DNA from: Branchipolynoe longqiensis
Taxonomy: Eukaryota; Annelida; Polychaeta; Phyllodocida; Polynoidae
Assembly: GCA_030323885.1 (NCBI GenBank)
Contig: CM059193.1
Span: 95,100,852 to 95,164,851 of the forward strand
Reading direction: 5' to 3'
Length of the DNA: 64,000 bases
The notes beneath the pieces were generated by a model, which did no database searches, was not told the origin of the DNA, and was given only the letters and a program-made list of their open reading frames with translations. Numbering within the stretch: the stretch's first letter is position 1; each line of letters starts with the position of its first letter. Positions 9,591 to 21,672 of this stretch are shown piece after piece. The position numbers were made by a program, and so were the translations under genes.

Positions 9591-11440
9591 CACACACCCA
9601 CCTCCACACGTACACACCCACACCCACACGTACACACCCTCACCCTGACCTACACACCCACACCCACACCTACACACCCAAACGCTCACCTACACACCCA
9701 GCTCCACACCTACACCCCCTCACCTACCTCCACACGTACACACCCACACCCACATGTACACACCCTTATCCCCACCTACACACCCACACCCTCACCTAAG
9801 CACCCACACACTCATCCACACACCCACCTCCACACATACACACCCACACCCACATGTACACACCCTCACCCATACCTACACAGCCACACCCTCACATAGA
9901 CACCCAAACACTCACATACACACCCACCTTCACACCTACACCCCCTCACCTACACACCCACACACTCATCCAGATCCCCACCTCCACACATACACACCCA
10001 CACCCACATGTACACACCCTCACCCTCACATACACACCCACACCCTCACCTACACACCCACACACTCATCCACACACCCACATCCACACGTACACACCCA
10101 CACCCACATGTACACACCCTCATCCCCACCTACACACTCACACCCACACCCACACCTACACACCCATCCACACACCCACCTCCAAATGTACACACCCACA
10201 CCCACATGTACACACCCTCACACCCTCACCCCCACCTACACACCCACCCTCACCTACACAGCCACACACTCATCCACACACCCACCGCCACACCTACACA
10301 CACACACCCTCACCCACACCTACACACCCACACACCCGCTACACCACACAACACACTCACCCACACCTACCCACCTCCACACCTACACACCCACCTCCAC
10401 ACCCACACCTCACCTACACGACTAAACACTCACCTAGACACCCACCTCCACCCCTACACCCCTTCACCTACACATGCACACACTCATCCACATCCCCACC
10501 TCCACACCCACACCTACAGACCAACACTCACACCTACACACCCACACCCACACCTACAAACCCACACTCACACTTACACCCCTCTCCACACCCACACATC
10601 CTCACATACAAACCCACCCACTCATCCACAACCCCACCTCCACACCTACACACCCCCACCCACAGCTACACATGCTCAGCCTCACCTACACACCCAACTC
10701 CACATCTACACCCCCTCACCTACTCACACACTTATCCACATCCCCAACTCCACACCTACACACCCACACCCACACATACACACCCACACATACACACCCA
10801 CACCTACACGCCCACGCCCACACATACACACCCACACCAACACCTACACACCCACACCCACACCTACACACCCACACTCACACATACACCCCCTCCACAC
10901 CTACACATCCTCACATACACACCCGTCTCCACACCTACACACCCTCACATACACCTCCACCTCCTCATCTACACACCCAAACACTCACCTACACACCCAC
11001 CTCCACCCCTACACCCCCTCACCTACACACGCACATACTCATCCACATCCCCACCTCCACACCTGCACACCCACACCCACACCTACACACCCACACCTAT
11101 ACACCCACACTCACACCTACACCACCATCCACACCGACCCATCCTCACATACACACCCACCTCCACACCGACACACCCGCCTCCACACATACACACCCAC
11201 ACCACACCGTCACCTGCACACCCTCACGTACACACCCACACCCACACCTACACACCCACACCTACACACCCTTACCTACACACCCACATTCACACCTACA
11301 CACCAACACCTACCCGCTCTCACCCTCCACTACACCCACACCCTCACCTATACACCCACACCCTCACATATGCATCCACACCCACACCTACACGCTCTCA
11401 CCCGCACCTACACATATATACATACGTGCCGACACTACCA
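9590..11440 (+). repeat. CACACCCACACCTACACA-type low-complexity array
   Basis: About 1.85 kb of C/A-rich sequence is built of CACACCCACA and CCTACACA words with no stable long period. All three forward frames stay open (up to about 600 codons) with Thr/His/Pro-only products, so these are not genes. Confidence 0.92.
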
Positions 11441-11686
11441 GCCCACCCCCACCCCTCCCTCACCCAGACTCACACTCACACCCATACTCCCAGCCACACC
11501 CACACACACACACCTTCACCCAAACCCACACCCTCACCTACACCTACACTCGCACTTACAACCCCCTTCTACCCTCCTACCCTCCACCCTCCCTACCCCC
11601 TCATCCTATCCCATTCTTCCTCCGAACTCCGCCAAGGGGCGCCACAGTTACTGAGTTAGTTAGTTACAATCTTCTCTTAAGCCCTC
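11441..11686. other. C-rich transition, no gene recognised
   Basis: The C/A array fades into CCCTCCTACCCTCC sequence to about 11625 and then into ordinary sequence. No feature is recognised. Confidence 0.6.
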
Positions 11687-12324
11687 GTCACATACACGTT
11701 AGTGAACGTAGTTGAACGTAGTTGAACGTAGGATAGATTAATGTGGGTGAAACGTGGTATCACTACGTTAAACTACGTTAAGGTACCGCAGGTTTTGGTT
11801 GATCACCCACCAAATACTATGGATAAATATGTTACAGTACGGATCCCGGTACATCCAACTACTTTGAACTACGTTGAACCACGTTGAACTATGCCCTCCA
11901 CTACGCTCAACTACATTCAACTTTGTCCACTAACGGCTATGTGACCATGGCAGAATGGCCCAGGTTTCGTGTGGGCCAAGGTATGCTAGGGTACTCTAGA
12001 TTAGACTAGAGTACCCTACAGTACACTAGAGTGTGCTAGAGTACATTAAGAACTATGCAAGAGTATGCTAGAGTATGCTAGATAACATTATGATCACAGA
12101 GGCTACGTCTGCCTCAAACATACTTCTCTTTTGAATATTTTCAAAGCTTAAATTGGAACTCACGGCCCACACACGTTCTTATCACATTCTCATCACGGAG
12201 AAGTACAGATGCCGGTACGTTCAACTATGTTCAACTATGTTCAACTACGTTCAACTACGTTCAACTACGTTCAACTAGGTTAGCCTCCACTACGTTCAAC
12301 TACGTTCACTAATCTGTATGTTAC
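11687..12324. mobile_element. Palindromic MITE-like element with GTTGAACGTA subterminal repeats
   Basis: The left end (GTCACATACACGTTAGTGAA at about 11688) recurs inverted at 11931-11945 and, diverged, at 12303-12324. Between are many ACGTTCAACT or AGTTGAACGT units in opposite orientations. It may be one 260-bp element (11687-11945) plus a related end, or one element of about 640 bp. No coding capacity is present. Confidence 0.55.
11985..12090 (+). repeat. GTACACTAGA-like 10-bp repeats
   Basis: About ten degenerate units of TAGAGTACNCTAGAG type lie between the inverted GTTGAACGTA clusters. Confidence 0.7.
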
Positions 12325-13780
12325 TGGGCCTGGAAGCAGTGAAAAGTTTCTTATGCTTTTTGTTTTAATGTCACTTGCTTGCATGTGTTTACCGTGGTGA
12401 CAGTGATTGCTTGCGGCGGCTCATTACCTTGATTGGGCAATTTATTCAGTTTAGTACTCTCTCATTACTATTGAGTCATGCTCATGAATAACAGAATTTG
12501 ATCTTAGCAGTCAATACGCATGCTCATAAATAACAGTATTTTACTTGAATAATGGTTCTGTCAGTCATTTTTGTTTTATTAATGCTTCTTCATTTTCTTA
12601 ACTTTTTTTCATGATCATACTAGAACAATAACATACTTGTTTTGTTTATGGCAGCTGTTTTTTTACTACATGATGATATGGGTCCTTCAGTGAAATTACA
12701 GGGAAAAACACAAATACAGTACATTTAAAGATACAATTTTTTAGATGTAACCCATAACTCTTAATCTTTCATACTGACAAGTGCCAACTTGTGTTTTTTT
12801 GTCCTTTCTGAATTGCCTATATCTGAAAAGAATGGCGATGTGGTTACTCTGAAATAATTGTATTGCATATTATTGAGATACAAGTTCTTGTGTCCATTTT
12901 GTTGGTGTTTTTACAAAGAATTGTGAGCTGTAAGAGGGGTTTCACCCAAAGCATCAAAATATCTGATTTTGGGTCAAGTTGAGAATATTGAAAACCCTAC
13001 AAGTTTTGAACTAATCTTCCATTTTTTATAGAGATTTATGTAATTCTTCTTCTCCAGGTAAGAGCTATCGAGATACATTCAAATATACTAATTTCTATTG
13101 AGTTGCAAAAATTACTTGGGGAACCTATTTTGTAAGAAAATCTGCTTAATTACTGTTGCTTTGCCTTATAACAGCTACAAGCCATAAACAAACCAAACAA
13201 AAATTATTACTAAAACTGAAATTCTAAATCCGTTGTGAGCCGAGTAAATAAATTCATCACCAAAAAAACCCAGAAGAAACATTGCATGTTTCAAATTTAG
13301 AAGTCATAACTTAGGATCAATTCACCGTAAGAAAATGGATGCAAGAATACATGTTCTAGTTTTACTGATCTGAATGCTTGAAAACCTGTTTGATTGCCAT
13401 TGTTTAAGGTATCAAGCTCCCATAACATTAATATTGGACGGATTGCCTGTGACTTGCTGATTCACATGTTGAGAGGATTGCAAACTATTCAAGCTAATCC
13501 GCTACACAGCTGACCTGCCAAACACGACCACTGGATTATTGTCACGCAGTTTCATATCAGTGACTGTTATTCGGTGGGTGTGACTTATAAGCATGAACCC
13601 TAATGATGCACTATGTGAGTGATGGCTCTTTTGCTTGACTGTCAATCTAGCAAGCATAACCATGTCACTTAATCGGTAAATACCCTGCTCGTGGGAATGA
13701 TTGGATTGATACATTAATGCTCATGTGGATCGTATAAAATGCTAGGTTTCAAAACTGATTAAAATGTGTCCAAATATGGT
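12325..13780. other. AT-rich unique DNA, no gene recognised
   Basis: I see no long frame, known repeat or RNA motif. It is one of the few stretches here that look single copy. Confidence 0.6.
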
Positions 13781-14235
13781 GCGATGGTTGATCACCGCAC
13801 AACAATCTGATCAATTGCCATTATTGTTGCTACTATTGTCTACTATTTGACAGACATATATATCATAGAGCATGTAAATTGCCACACAAAACTGTGATCG
13901 ATTGTAATTGTTTTGTTGTTGTCAACTATATTGAGAGAGGTATATATCTAGAACACACAAAACTATATTTACAGAGGTAGATATCTAGAACACACAAATT
14001 ACCACAGCTGTGTGATGAGACAGAATTCTTGTAAATAATATCTGCATGACTCCTGGTTGGTTTGACTGATATATCCGGCTATGCATTATTGATATGCCTT
14101 TTGGGTCACTATGTGTGACCTGTGGTTAATTGCGACACAACAATGAAATCAGCTGTCATTGTTTTGTTACTGCTGCCAACTATATTGACAGAAGTATATA
14201 TCCTAGAAGATGTCAATTGCAGTGTGTAAAGTCGA
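13780..14235 (+). repeat. Three diverged copies of a roughly 110-bp unit
   Basis: The common order is GATCACCGCACAACAA-like, then ATTGTTTTGTT and a CTGTCAACTATATTGA block, then GTATATATCYTAGAA and a short AT-rich end. Copies start near 13785, 13885 and 14130, with a partial copy near 13960. Confidence 0.55.
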
Positions 14236-14960
14236 CGACTTGCGGTTTGAGAGGTGTAGATAGGCTAATAAGAAATCACTACAGGCAAGGAAGGAAAGTA
14301 GATAAAGAATGAAAGGTAGGAGAGTGAGACTCTCATTTATTTTAGTTATAGTTTCAAGAAAAAGATGGTGGTTAATTACATGATCCAGTCTTACAATCCC
14401 TAACAAGCATTCCTCTATCCACCAATGAGCGATCAATATCCTTGTTGCCAAGGCATGGTTAGATCTGGCTACAGTGCCCTGTTGTATCCGGTGCAGTGAT
14501 CCATAAATAACTCTTGGAGGGGAGGGGTTATGTGAGGCAACTTCCCAAAGACTGTCCCACATGTCAAGAAGTGACCCTCTCTCAGGTCAAGAAGTGACCC
14601 TCTCTCTATACTATATTAATACACAATTTCTATCCTCAATTAATAATAGAGCACCAACTCCACATATACCTTATATGCCTTTGGTTGTATATACTATTTA
14701 CCATTTTATAGATGAGTTGCAATTTATTATAGCACAGTTCTCCATATCCCATATCTAATATATTGGAAAATGTTACAAGTGGTTTGACATGACCCTGAAA
14801 ACTTGTAAATACTATCTGGATATGTTTGGTTGTTAATTGTTGACAGGCCTATTGATAAATGCTTGCATGGGTCATGTCAAATACTGAATTCTACTATTGA
14901 CTAATATGTCCAAAGATTGGTTGCTAGGGGTGATCCCTAGTTGATCACCACACACAAAAG
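14236..14960. other. Unique AT-rich DNA, no gene recognised
   Basis: A two-copy GTCAAGAAGTGACCCTCTCT direct repeat lies at about 14563-14605. A GATCACCACACACAA motif near 14942 resembles the start of the 13.8-kb repeat units. The 119-codon minus-strand frame at 14203-14562 shows no family signature. Confidence 0.5.
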
Positions 14961-15950
14961 GAGTGGGGGATGGGGGAGTGAGGGGATGGGACAGTGGGTG
15001 GTGGGTGAGTGGGTGAGTGGGTGAGTGGGTGAGTGGGTGTGTGGGTGAGTGGAGGAATGGGTGATTGGGTGATTGGGGCAGTGGGTGAGTGGGTGAGTGG
15101 GTGAGTGGGGGAGTGGATGAGTGGGTGAGTGGGTGAGTGGGGGTGAGTGCGTGCGTGGGGGTGAGTGGGTGAGTGGGTGAGTGGGTGAGTGGTAGTGGGG
15201 TGAGTGGGTGAGTGGAGGAATGGGTTGATTGGGTGATGGGTGATTTGGGGCAGTGGGTGATTGGTGAGTGGGTGAGTGGGTTGAGTGAGGTGATGAGTGG
15301 GTGAGTGGGTTGAGTGGGGTGAGTGGAAAAGTGGAAGAGTGGTGAGGTGGTGAGTGGGTGAGTGGGTGGGTGGGTGAGACGGGAAGTGGGTGAGTGGGTG
15401 AGTGGTGAGTGGGTGAGTGGTGTGGGTGAGTGGAGGTGAGTGGGCGAGTGGGTGAGTGGTGGAGTGGAGTGAGGGGGGTGTGAGTGCGTGAGTGGGTGAG
15501 TGGGTGAGTGGGTGAGTGGGTGAGTGTGTGATGTGTTGAGTGGGTGAGTGTGTGAGTAGGTGAGTGGGTGATGGGTGATGGGGGAGTGGGTGAGTGGGTG
15601 AGTGGGGAGTGTGGGAGGGGTGAGTGGGGGAGTGGGGAGTGGGGAGTGGGCGAGTGGGAGGGGGAGTGTGTGCGTGGGTGAGTGTGTGCGTGGGTGAGTG
15701 GTGGAGTGGTGAGTGGGTGAGTGGGTGAGTGGGTGAGTGGGTGAGTGGGTGAGTGGGTGAGTGGGTGAGTGGGTGAGTGGGTGAGTGGGTGAGTGGGTGA
15801 GTGGGTGAGTGGGTGAGTCGGGGAGTGTGTGAGTGGGGGAGTGTGTGAGTGGGTGAGTGGGTGAGTGGGCGAGTGGGGGAGCGGGTGAGTGGGTGAGTTG
15901 GTGAGTGGGTGAGTGGGGGAGTGGGGGAGTGGGGGAGTGGGGGAGTGGCT
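14960..15950 (+). repeat. GTGGGTGA octamer minisatellite, about 1 kb
   Basis: GAGTGGGT repeats occur almost throughout, with purest phase at 15710-15820. Regular GGG triplets every 8 bases give quadruplex-forming potential on the plus strand. The 346-codon minus-strand frame (Ser/Pro/Thr/His only) is an artefact. Confidence 0.93.
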
Positions 15951-16344
15951 TATCACTGCATGCGCAAAGGTCGGCATTCCCTAAATCAACGTCAGTAATA
16001 CCAAAACTGACAGTTGTTTCATCAACTGTTCAGATTGCTGTCACACGGGGTCGCGTTTCCAGTCAATATCTGCCGTGTTTTAAAGTAGGATGGCATTTAA
16101 TTAAAACAGACATTCCACAAATGCCTTCTCCGACAATACCCACAAGGTTGCGGCCCCTATTGTGGATGAAGTATGAACTTCAGTGTAAAGCAGTCGTGGC
16201 TGACTCTGCACATCAAGTATGCTGAGGTAAATACTGAGTAGGACATCATTGGCGATTTGGACATGGCGAAATGACGAGTAGCGCTAGTACTAGTAGTAGG
16301 TACTATACAAATCGGCATTTGAACAAGGCTATGGGGTTTAGTTT
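15951..16344. other. Unique stretch, no gene recognised
   Basis: A short plus-strand frame ends at 16225 and a GAGGTAAATA donor-like site follows it, but there is no domain or acceptor support for an exon. Confidence 0.4.
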
Positions 16345-16382
16345 GATTGTTTGGTTATTGGGGTGTTACGTCCTACCAACAA
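16345..16382 (-). mobile_element. S1 SINE, tail fragment
   Basis: GTTTGGTTATTGGGGTGTTA followed by CGTCCTACCAAC matches the 3' end of S1 in reverse. Confidence 0.65.
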
Positions 16383-16734
16383 ACAACAAAGATATGTTGA
16401 CATTTTGAAGGACAGCAAAGTATCAAGCAAAGTATCGAGCGTCTTTGAATCAAAGGGAAGAATGCCGTCGCTTCACAAACTCACCTTGATAACCCACAAC
16501 CATTTTAGAAAAGAGAACTCATATTGATAACGTACAACAACTTGGGGATTTAGAACCGACAATGAGAACACACAACAACTTGAAAACGCATCACATCTTC
16601 GGAAGGCCCGCCACCTTGATACTACACAAGACTTTGCAAAAGACAACAATCTCAGAAACCAAAACGACTGGAGAAAGGAGTGGAACTTATGTTCTCTCGA
16701 AACTCTGAGTCCGCAGCCAGCAGAGCGTCCTGCC
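16383..16734. other. Unique stretch with loose CAACAACTTG repeats
   Basis: ACAACAACTTG and ACCTTGATAAC words recur three or four times between 16480 and 16640. No coding signature is seen. Confidence 0.4.
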
Positions 16735-16920
16735 ATCCCACACAACATGTTTACATGTATATTTAGTGGGGGTGATGAAAATGGGAAATACCGCGCCTAT
16801 ACCCGGATTCGAACCACCCTCTCTTGCATTCCGGGCCAGTGTGCTAACCATTACACCACCTAGGCTCCCTGATGTCACCACACTACCCACGCCTACCTGT
16901 CTATAAGGCTCCTTGCCTGA
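16735..16920 (-). mobile_element. S3 tRNA-derived SINE
   Basis: On the minus strand the copy begins with TATAGACAGGTAGGCGTGGG, carries the tRNA-like core at 16865-16795, and continues with GGCGCGGTATTTCCCATTTT and CATCACCCCCACTAAATATA. Confidence 0.8.
16795..16865 (-). other. tRNA-like core of the S3 SINE
   Basis: A 71-base core still folds roughly as a cloverleaf. GCCTA at the 5' end pairs with TAGGC at the 3' end, the D stem is GTGT/GCAC, and the A box (TGTAATGGTTAGC) and B box (GGTTCGAATCC) are intact. The T stem pairs poorly and the core sits inside a dispersed repeat, so I call it a SINE promoter and not a tRNA gene. Confidence 0.7.
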
Positions 16921-17414
16921 GTTGTCAATGCAAACTAATACCTATATATAAGTGCACAACCTGTATGTATGTCATTGTAAGCAGTAAACGAGGCATGGAC
17001 TTACACCATTTAAAATACTTCTTTTTATTTATATTTTTTTATTGAGGCTGTATTTATACTGTCCATAACATAAGCCTGGGTACCCAGGCTTGTTTTCAAT
17101 GCTGGCCAGTTGTAGTGTTGGTGTTATCTTACCACACAGTGACTGCTGATAAGGTATTTGATTGCCTGCATTTCAGCAGCAGATAGATAATTGGTTGGTA
17201 TGGTTAATAGCCTATGTTAGTTTTTATTGATTTTCTTGGCATAAATATATTTATTTTTTCTACTCTTATTACTAGACTAGCCTACTTCTATTTACATATC
17301 ATAGGTTTGTACGTAGCTGTGTGGTGTGTTATCTGGCTACTTTTGGCATGGTTACCTTCCATTGGGCGTCCCGCTGGTGGGCCGTGGTTACACTGGTTAC
17401 GGTTCAGAGGAGAC
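16921..17414. other. Unique AT-rich DNA, no gene recognised
   Basis: Short hydrophobic open frames near 17214-17435 have no recognisable family or codon pattern. Confidence 0.5.
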
Positions 17415-17640
17415 ACGTCTAGTAGTCTGCACTGACGTCTCAGGCAACGAGTCACATACACACGTAGGAATGGATAGCTTGATGACATCAGGGAACCTAG
17501 GTGGTGTAATGGTTAGCATATTAGCCACGGAATGGCAACAAGTGTGGATTAGAATCCTGCTCTCGGCGCAATATTTCCCAGTTCCATCACCCCCCCCCCA
17601 TATATATATATGTGTATATATACCGTCATTTGGAACACAC
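17415..17640 (+). mobile_element. S3 tRNA-derived SINE
   Basis: GTCTGCACTGACGTCTCAGG starts the leader. AGGTGGTGTAATGGTTAGCA is the A-box region, the B box is degenerate (GGATTAGAATCC), and the body ends CATCACCCCCCCCC plus a TA-rich tail. Similar in order to the copies at 16.8 and 57.9 kb. Confidence 0.8.
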
Positions 17641-17861
17641 ACTACATTACGCACCAATGTCGTATCCCAGTGGGTTTGTGAGCATGTAAATATGGGTGAG
17701 TGTTATTTTCAGAATGTAGATTTAGCTGGAAGGAATTGCCCCTTTTAGGCTGTTAATGATGATCTACCACGAGCTAATCAATCTGCCCCCTCTAGCGGCA
17801 GGAGGAAACAGCTCAGAAACCCACCCACAAAAAGAGGCACAGAAGCACAGCGTCTGCTAAT
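17641..17861. other. Short unique spacer
   Basis: Nothing recognised. Confidence 0.5.
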
Positions 17862-18964
17862 ACACATACAAGTGTTAATACAAGTGGTAATATACATACA
17901 GGTGTTACTACAAAGTACAAGTGGTCAGGCACATATAAGTGCCAGCACAAGTGGTACTACAAATACAAGTGTTAATACAAGTGTTATTACACATACAAGT
18001 GGTATTACAAGTGGTAATGAAATAGAAGTGGTAATACAAGTGGTAAGACATACAAGTGGTATTACAAGTGCTAATGAAATACAAGTGTTAATACAAGTGT
18101 TAATACACATACAAGTGGTATTACAAGTGATAATGAAATACAAGTGTTAATACAAGTGTTAATACACATACAAGTGGTATTACAAGTGATAATGAAATAC
18201 AAGTGGTAATACAAGTGGTAAGACTCATACAAGTGATAATGCAAGTGGTAATACACATACAAGTGTTAATACAAGTGGTATGACACATATACGTGATAAT
18301 GCAATTGGTAGTACAAATCCAAGTGTTAATGAAAGTGGTAAGACACACAGAAGTAATAATGCAAGTGGTAATACAAATTCAAGTGTTAATACAAGTGGTA
18401 ACACACATATAAGTGATAATGGAAGTGGTAATACAAATCCAAGACGTAGTGTTAATGAAACTGGTAAGACACACAAGTCCTAATACAAGTGGTAATACAA
18501 ATACACGTGCAAATACAAGTGGTACTACAGATACAAGTGATACTACAAGTGGTGATACAAATAAAAGTGTTAATACAAGTGGTACGATACATACAAGTGG
18601 TAATATGAGTGGTAATAAACTACAAGTGTTAATACAAGTGGTAAGACACATACATGTTCTAATACAAGTGGTAATACCAATATAAGTGTTAATACAAGTG
18701 GTAAGCCATATACAAGTGATAATACAAGTGGTAATACAAATACGTAAGTGCTAACACAAGTGGTAAGACACATGCAACTGATAATGCACGTGGTGTTACA
18801 CGTGGTAATAACAATACAAGTGATACTACAAGTGGTAATACAAATACAAGTGTTAATACAAGTGATAAGAAACACACACGTGCACGTGGCAATACAAATA
18901 AAAGTGCTAATACAAGTGGTATTACAAATACAAGTACGTCCAGGTGCTAATACACATCCACGTG
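17862..18964 (+). repeat. 12-bp TACAAGTGGTAA minisatellite
   Basis: About 90 units alternate AAGTGGTAATAC, AAGTGTTAATAC and AAGACACATAC variants. The array runs directly into the N gap, so its length is a minimum. Frames open on both strands are artefacts of the 12-bp (four-codon) period. Confidence 0.93.
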
Positions 18965-19464
18965 NNNNNNNNNNNNNNNNNNNNNNNNNNNNNNNNNNNN
19001 NNNNNNNNNNNNNNNNNNNNNNNNNNNNNNNNNNNNNNNNNNNNNNNNNNNNNNNNNNNNNNNNNNNNNNNNNNNNNNNNNNNNNNNNNNNNNNNNNNNN
19101 NNNNNNNNNNNNNNNNNNNNNNNNNNNNNNNNNNNNNNNNNNNNNNNNNNNNNNNNNNNNNNNNNNNNNNNNNNNNNNNNNNNNNNNNNNNNNNNNNNNN
19201 NNNNNNNNNNNNNNNNNNNNNNNNNNNNNNNNNNNNNNNNNNNNNNNNNNNNNNNNNNNNNNNNNNNNNNNNNNNNNNNNNNNNNNNNNNNNNNNNNNNN
19301 NNNNNNNNNNNNNNNNNNNNNNNNNNNNNNNNNNNNNNNNNNNNNNNNNNNNNNNNNNNNNNNNNNNNNNNNNNNNNNNNNNNNNNNNNNNNNNNNNNNN
19401 NNNNNNNNNNNNNNNNNNNNNNNNNNNNNNNNNNNNNNNNNNNNNNNNNNNNNNNNNNNNNNNN
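18965..19464. other. Assembly gap of exactly 500 N
   Basis: The run of N is 500 bases, a typical placeholder length, so true size is unknown. It lies between two unrelated satellites. Open frames that appear to span it are meaningless. Confidence 0.99.
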
Positions 19465-20620
19465 TCAACCCACCACCAACCACACACACCACACCTACCC
19501 CCACATCAACCCACCACCTGCACATACACCACACCTACCCCCACATCAACCCACCACCTGCACATACACCACACCTACCCCCACATCATCCCACCACCAC
19601 CCACACACACCACACCTACCCCCACATCAACCAACCACCAACCACACACACCACACCTACCCCTATATCAACCTACCACCTGCACGTACAGCACAGCTAC
19701 CCTCACATCAACCCACCACCACCCACACACACCACACCTACCCCACATCCACCCACCACCACCCACATACACCACACCTACCCCCACATCAACCAACCAC
19801 CAACCACACACACCACACCTACCCCACATCAACCCACCACCTGCACATACACCACACCTACCCCCACATCAACCCACCACCTGCACATACACCACACCTA
19901 CCCCCACATCAACCCAGCACCACCACACACACCACACCTACCCCTACATCAACCCACCACCTGCACATCTCACCCAGACCTACCCTCACATCACTCCAAC
20001 CACCTCCACACACACCACACCTACCCCCACATCAACCCACCACCCACCACACACACCCAACCTACCCCCACATCAACCCACCACCACCCACACAACACAG
20101 CTACCCCCACATCGACGCACCACACACATACACCGCCCCTACCCCCACATCAACCCACCACCACCCACCAACAACACCTCAACCCTCACATCAACCCACC
20201 ACCACCCACGCACACCACACCTACCCCCACATCAACCCACCACGCACACACACCACACCTACACCCACATCAACCCACCACATACACCACACCTACCCTC
20301 GCATCGACCCACCACCAGCCACATACACCCACACCTACCCTCACATCGACCCACTACCCACACAACACACCTACCTTCACATCAACCCACCGCCCACACA
20401 CACCACACCTACCTCGACATCAACCCACCACCCACACACACCACACCTACCCCACATCAACCCACCACCACCCACACACCACACCTACCCTCACATCGAC
20501 CCACCACCTGCACACACACCACACCTACCCCACATCAACCCACCACCACCCACATCCACCACACCTACCCTCACATCGACCCACCACCACCCACACACCA
20601 CACTTACCCCACATCCACCC
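19465..20620 (+). repeat. 40-bp CA-rich minisatellite
   Basis: ACACCTACCC recurs at 19491, 19531 and 19571, giving a 40-bp unit of ACACCTACCCCCACATCAAC plus CCACCACCTGCACATACACC. About 28 copies with indels follow. The array starts at the gap edge. Confidence 0.93.
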
Positions 20621-20820
20621 AGCTACCTCCACAGACACATCACCCTTACTACCAGATCTACTCTCACCACCCAACACCACCCCACAATTTCCCACACCCA
20701 CATACCACCACCCCAACACCCACCACCATTTCCCACACCCACATACCACCACCCCCACCCCCACACCCACACCCACACCCACACCCACACCCACACCCAC
20801 ACGCACCACCACCCCACCTC
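20621..20820 (+). repeat. CCCACACCCACAT low-complexity tail ending in (ACACCC)n
   Basis: CA-rich sequence ends in a hexamer run, CCCACA, at about 20755-20800. Confidence 0.85.
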
Positions 20821-20877
20821 TCACACACCCACCCGCGTTCGTTCCCGTCACAAACACCAGTAATAGCCAGTGTAAAC

Positions 20878-20920
20878 ACCGGAAGTGCTTAGCGCGGGAA
20901 CGCTGTGGATACTTCCGGTT
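20878..20920. promoter_or_regulatory. Inverted pair of ETS-type CCGGAAGT sites
   Basis: ACCGGAAGTGCTTAGCGCGG is followed by GATACTTCCGGTTTAC, giving two ETS-family core sites in opposite orientation about 25 bases apart around a GCGC-rich centre. It resembles a CpG promoter element, but no transcript or gene start is visible nearby. Confidence 0.3.
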
Positions 20921-21010
20921 TACAGCAGACTGAGATTCTCGTCTGCTGCCAACCCAATCAGGAGTCTCACATCTCCCCCGCGTCACACCCGCTGGGAGTG
21001 CGCCACCCGT

Positions 21011-21258
21011 GAGGAGGGTGGCCTAATCGGTAAAGCAGGGGCCTCGAAGGCGGCAGGTCGTGAGTTCGGTTCCCGGTCGAGTCAAACCAATGACTTACAA
21101 AATTGATACTTGTCGCTACCTAGCCTGGCACTCGGCATTGATGGGATAAGGCAAGGACTGATTAGCTCAGTGTCAGGATAATGCGACTGAATCAGTCCTT
21201 GCCCTATCCTAATAACACCGACCGCCTGCCTAGGGAGCAACAGGGCAAGGATCAGTGA
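21011..21258 (+). mobile_element. S1 SINE head and middle, rearranged
   Basis: The tRNA-like head (GTGGCCTAATCGGTAAAGCA, B box GGTTCCCGGTC) and middle (AAACCAATGACTTACAAAAT to TGTCAGGATAATG) run to about 21190. They are followed by an inverted middle piece (CAGTCCTTGCCCTATCCTAA) instead of the tail. Confidence 0.75.
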
Positions 21259-21286
21259 AATGAGGAAGACCAATTTCTGTGATTGA

Positions 21287-21672
21287 GTTGGTTGGTTGAT
21301 GGAGTTTTACGTCCTGCCAACATCAAAGGTCATCAGGATGGGCACAGGCTTGTGACAGTGCACACTCGTGACAACTCTATAGTGCTGCCCCACTGGGAAA
21401 TCAGACTGCCAGCACCATTACCCGATATCCTGTGTGTGGGTTTGGTTTGTGTTTGTGTTGGGTTTGGGTTTGTGTTTGTGTGTGCTGATATCCCACTCAG
21501 TCACATTATCCTGACACTGAGCAAACCAGCCCTTGCCCTGTCTTAATAGTGCCAGGCTAGGAAGCGACTAGTATCAATATTGTAAAGTCATTGGTTTGAG
21601 TGAACTGGTAATGGAACTCCCGATCTCACACACGGGAGGCCTGCGCTCTCCCAATTTAGCCAGCGCGTCCGG
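21287..21672 (-). mobile_element. S1 SINE, full length, with a GTTTGTGTTTG insertion
   Basis: The tail (GTTGGTTGATGGAGTTTTAC) is at the left, and the head, containing CGCGCTGGCTAAATTGGGAG, ends at 21672. A GTTTGTGT-rich insertion of about 60 bases lies at 21430-21490. It forms an inverted pair with the copy at 21011. Confidence 0.85.

Noticed and set aside
9854..11659. A 601-codon plus-strand frame and parallel long frames in the other phases.
   Set aside because: Products consist almost only of Thr, His, Pro and Ser from a C/A-rich array, with all three phases open; low complexity and not coding.
15905..16225. Possible exon ending at a GAGGTAAATA donor-like site.
   Set aside because: The frame starts inside the octamer satellite and has its own stop before the donor; no acceptor or homology.
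16795..16865. A tRNA gene candidate with good A and B boxes.
   Set aside because: The same core recurs with the same flanks at 17.5, 36.7 and 57.9 kb, the T stem pairs poorly, and no terminator follows; it is the head of the S3 SINE.
18748..20892. A 714-codon frame spanning the N gap.
   Set aside because: The middle is 500 N and both flanks are satellites; the frame has no meaning.
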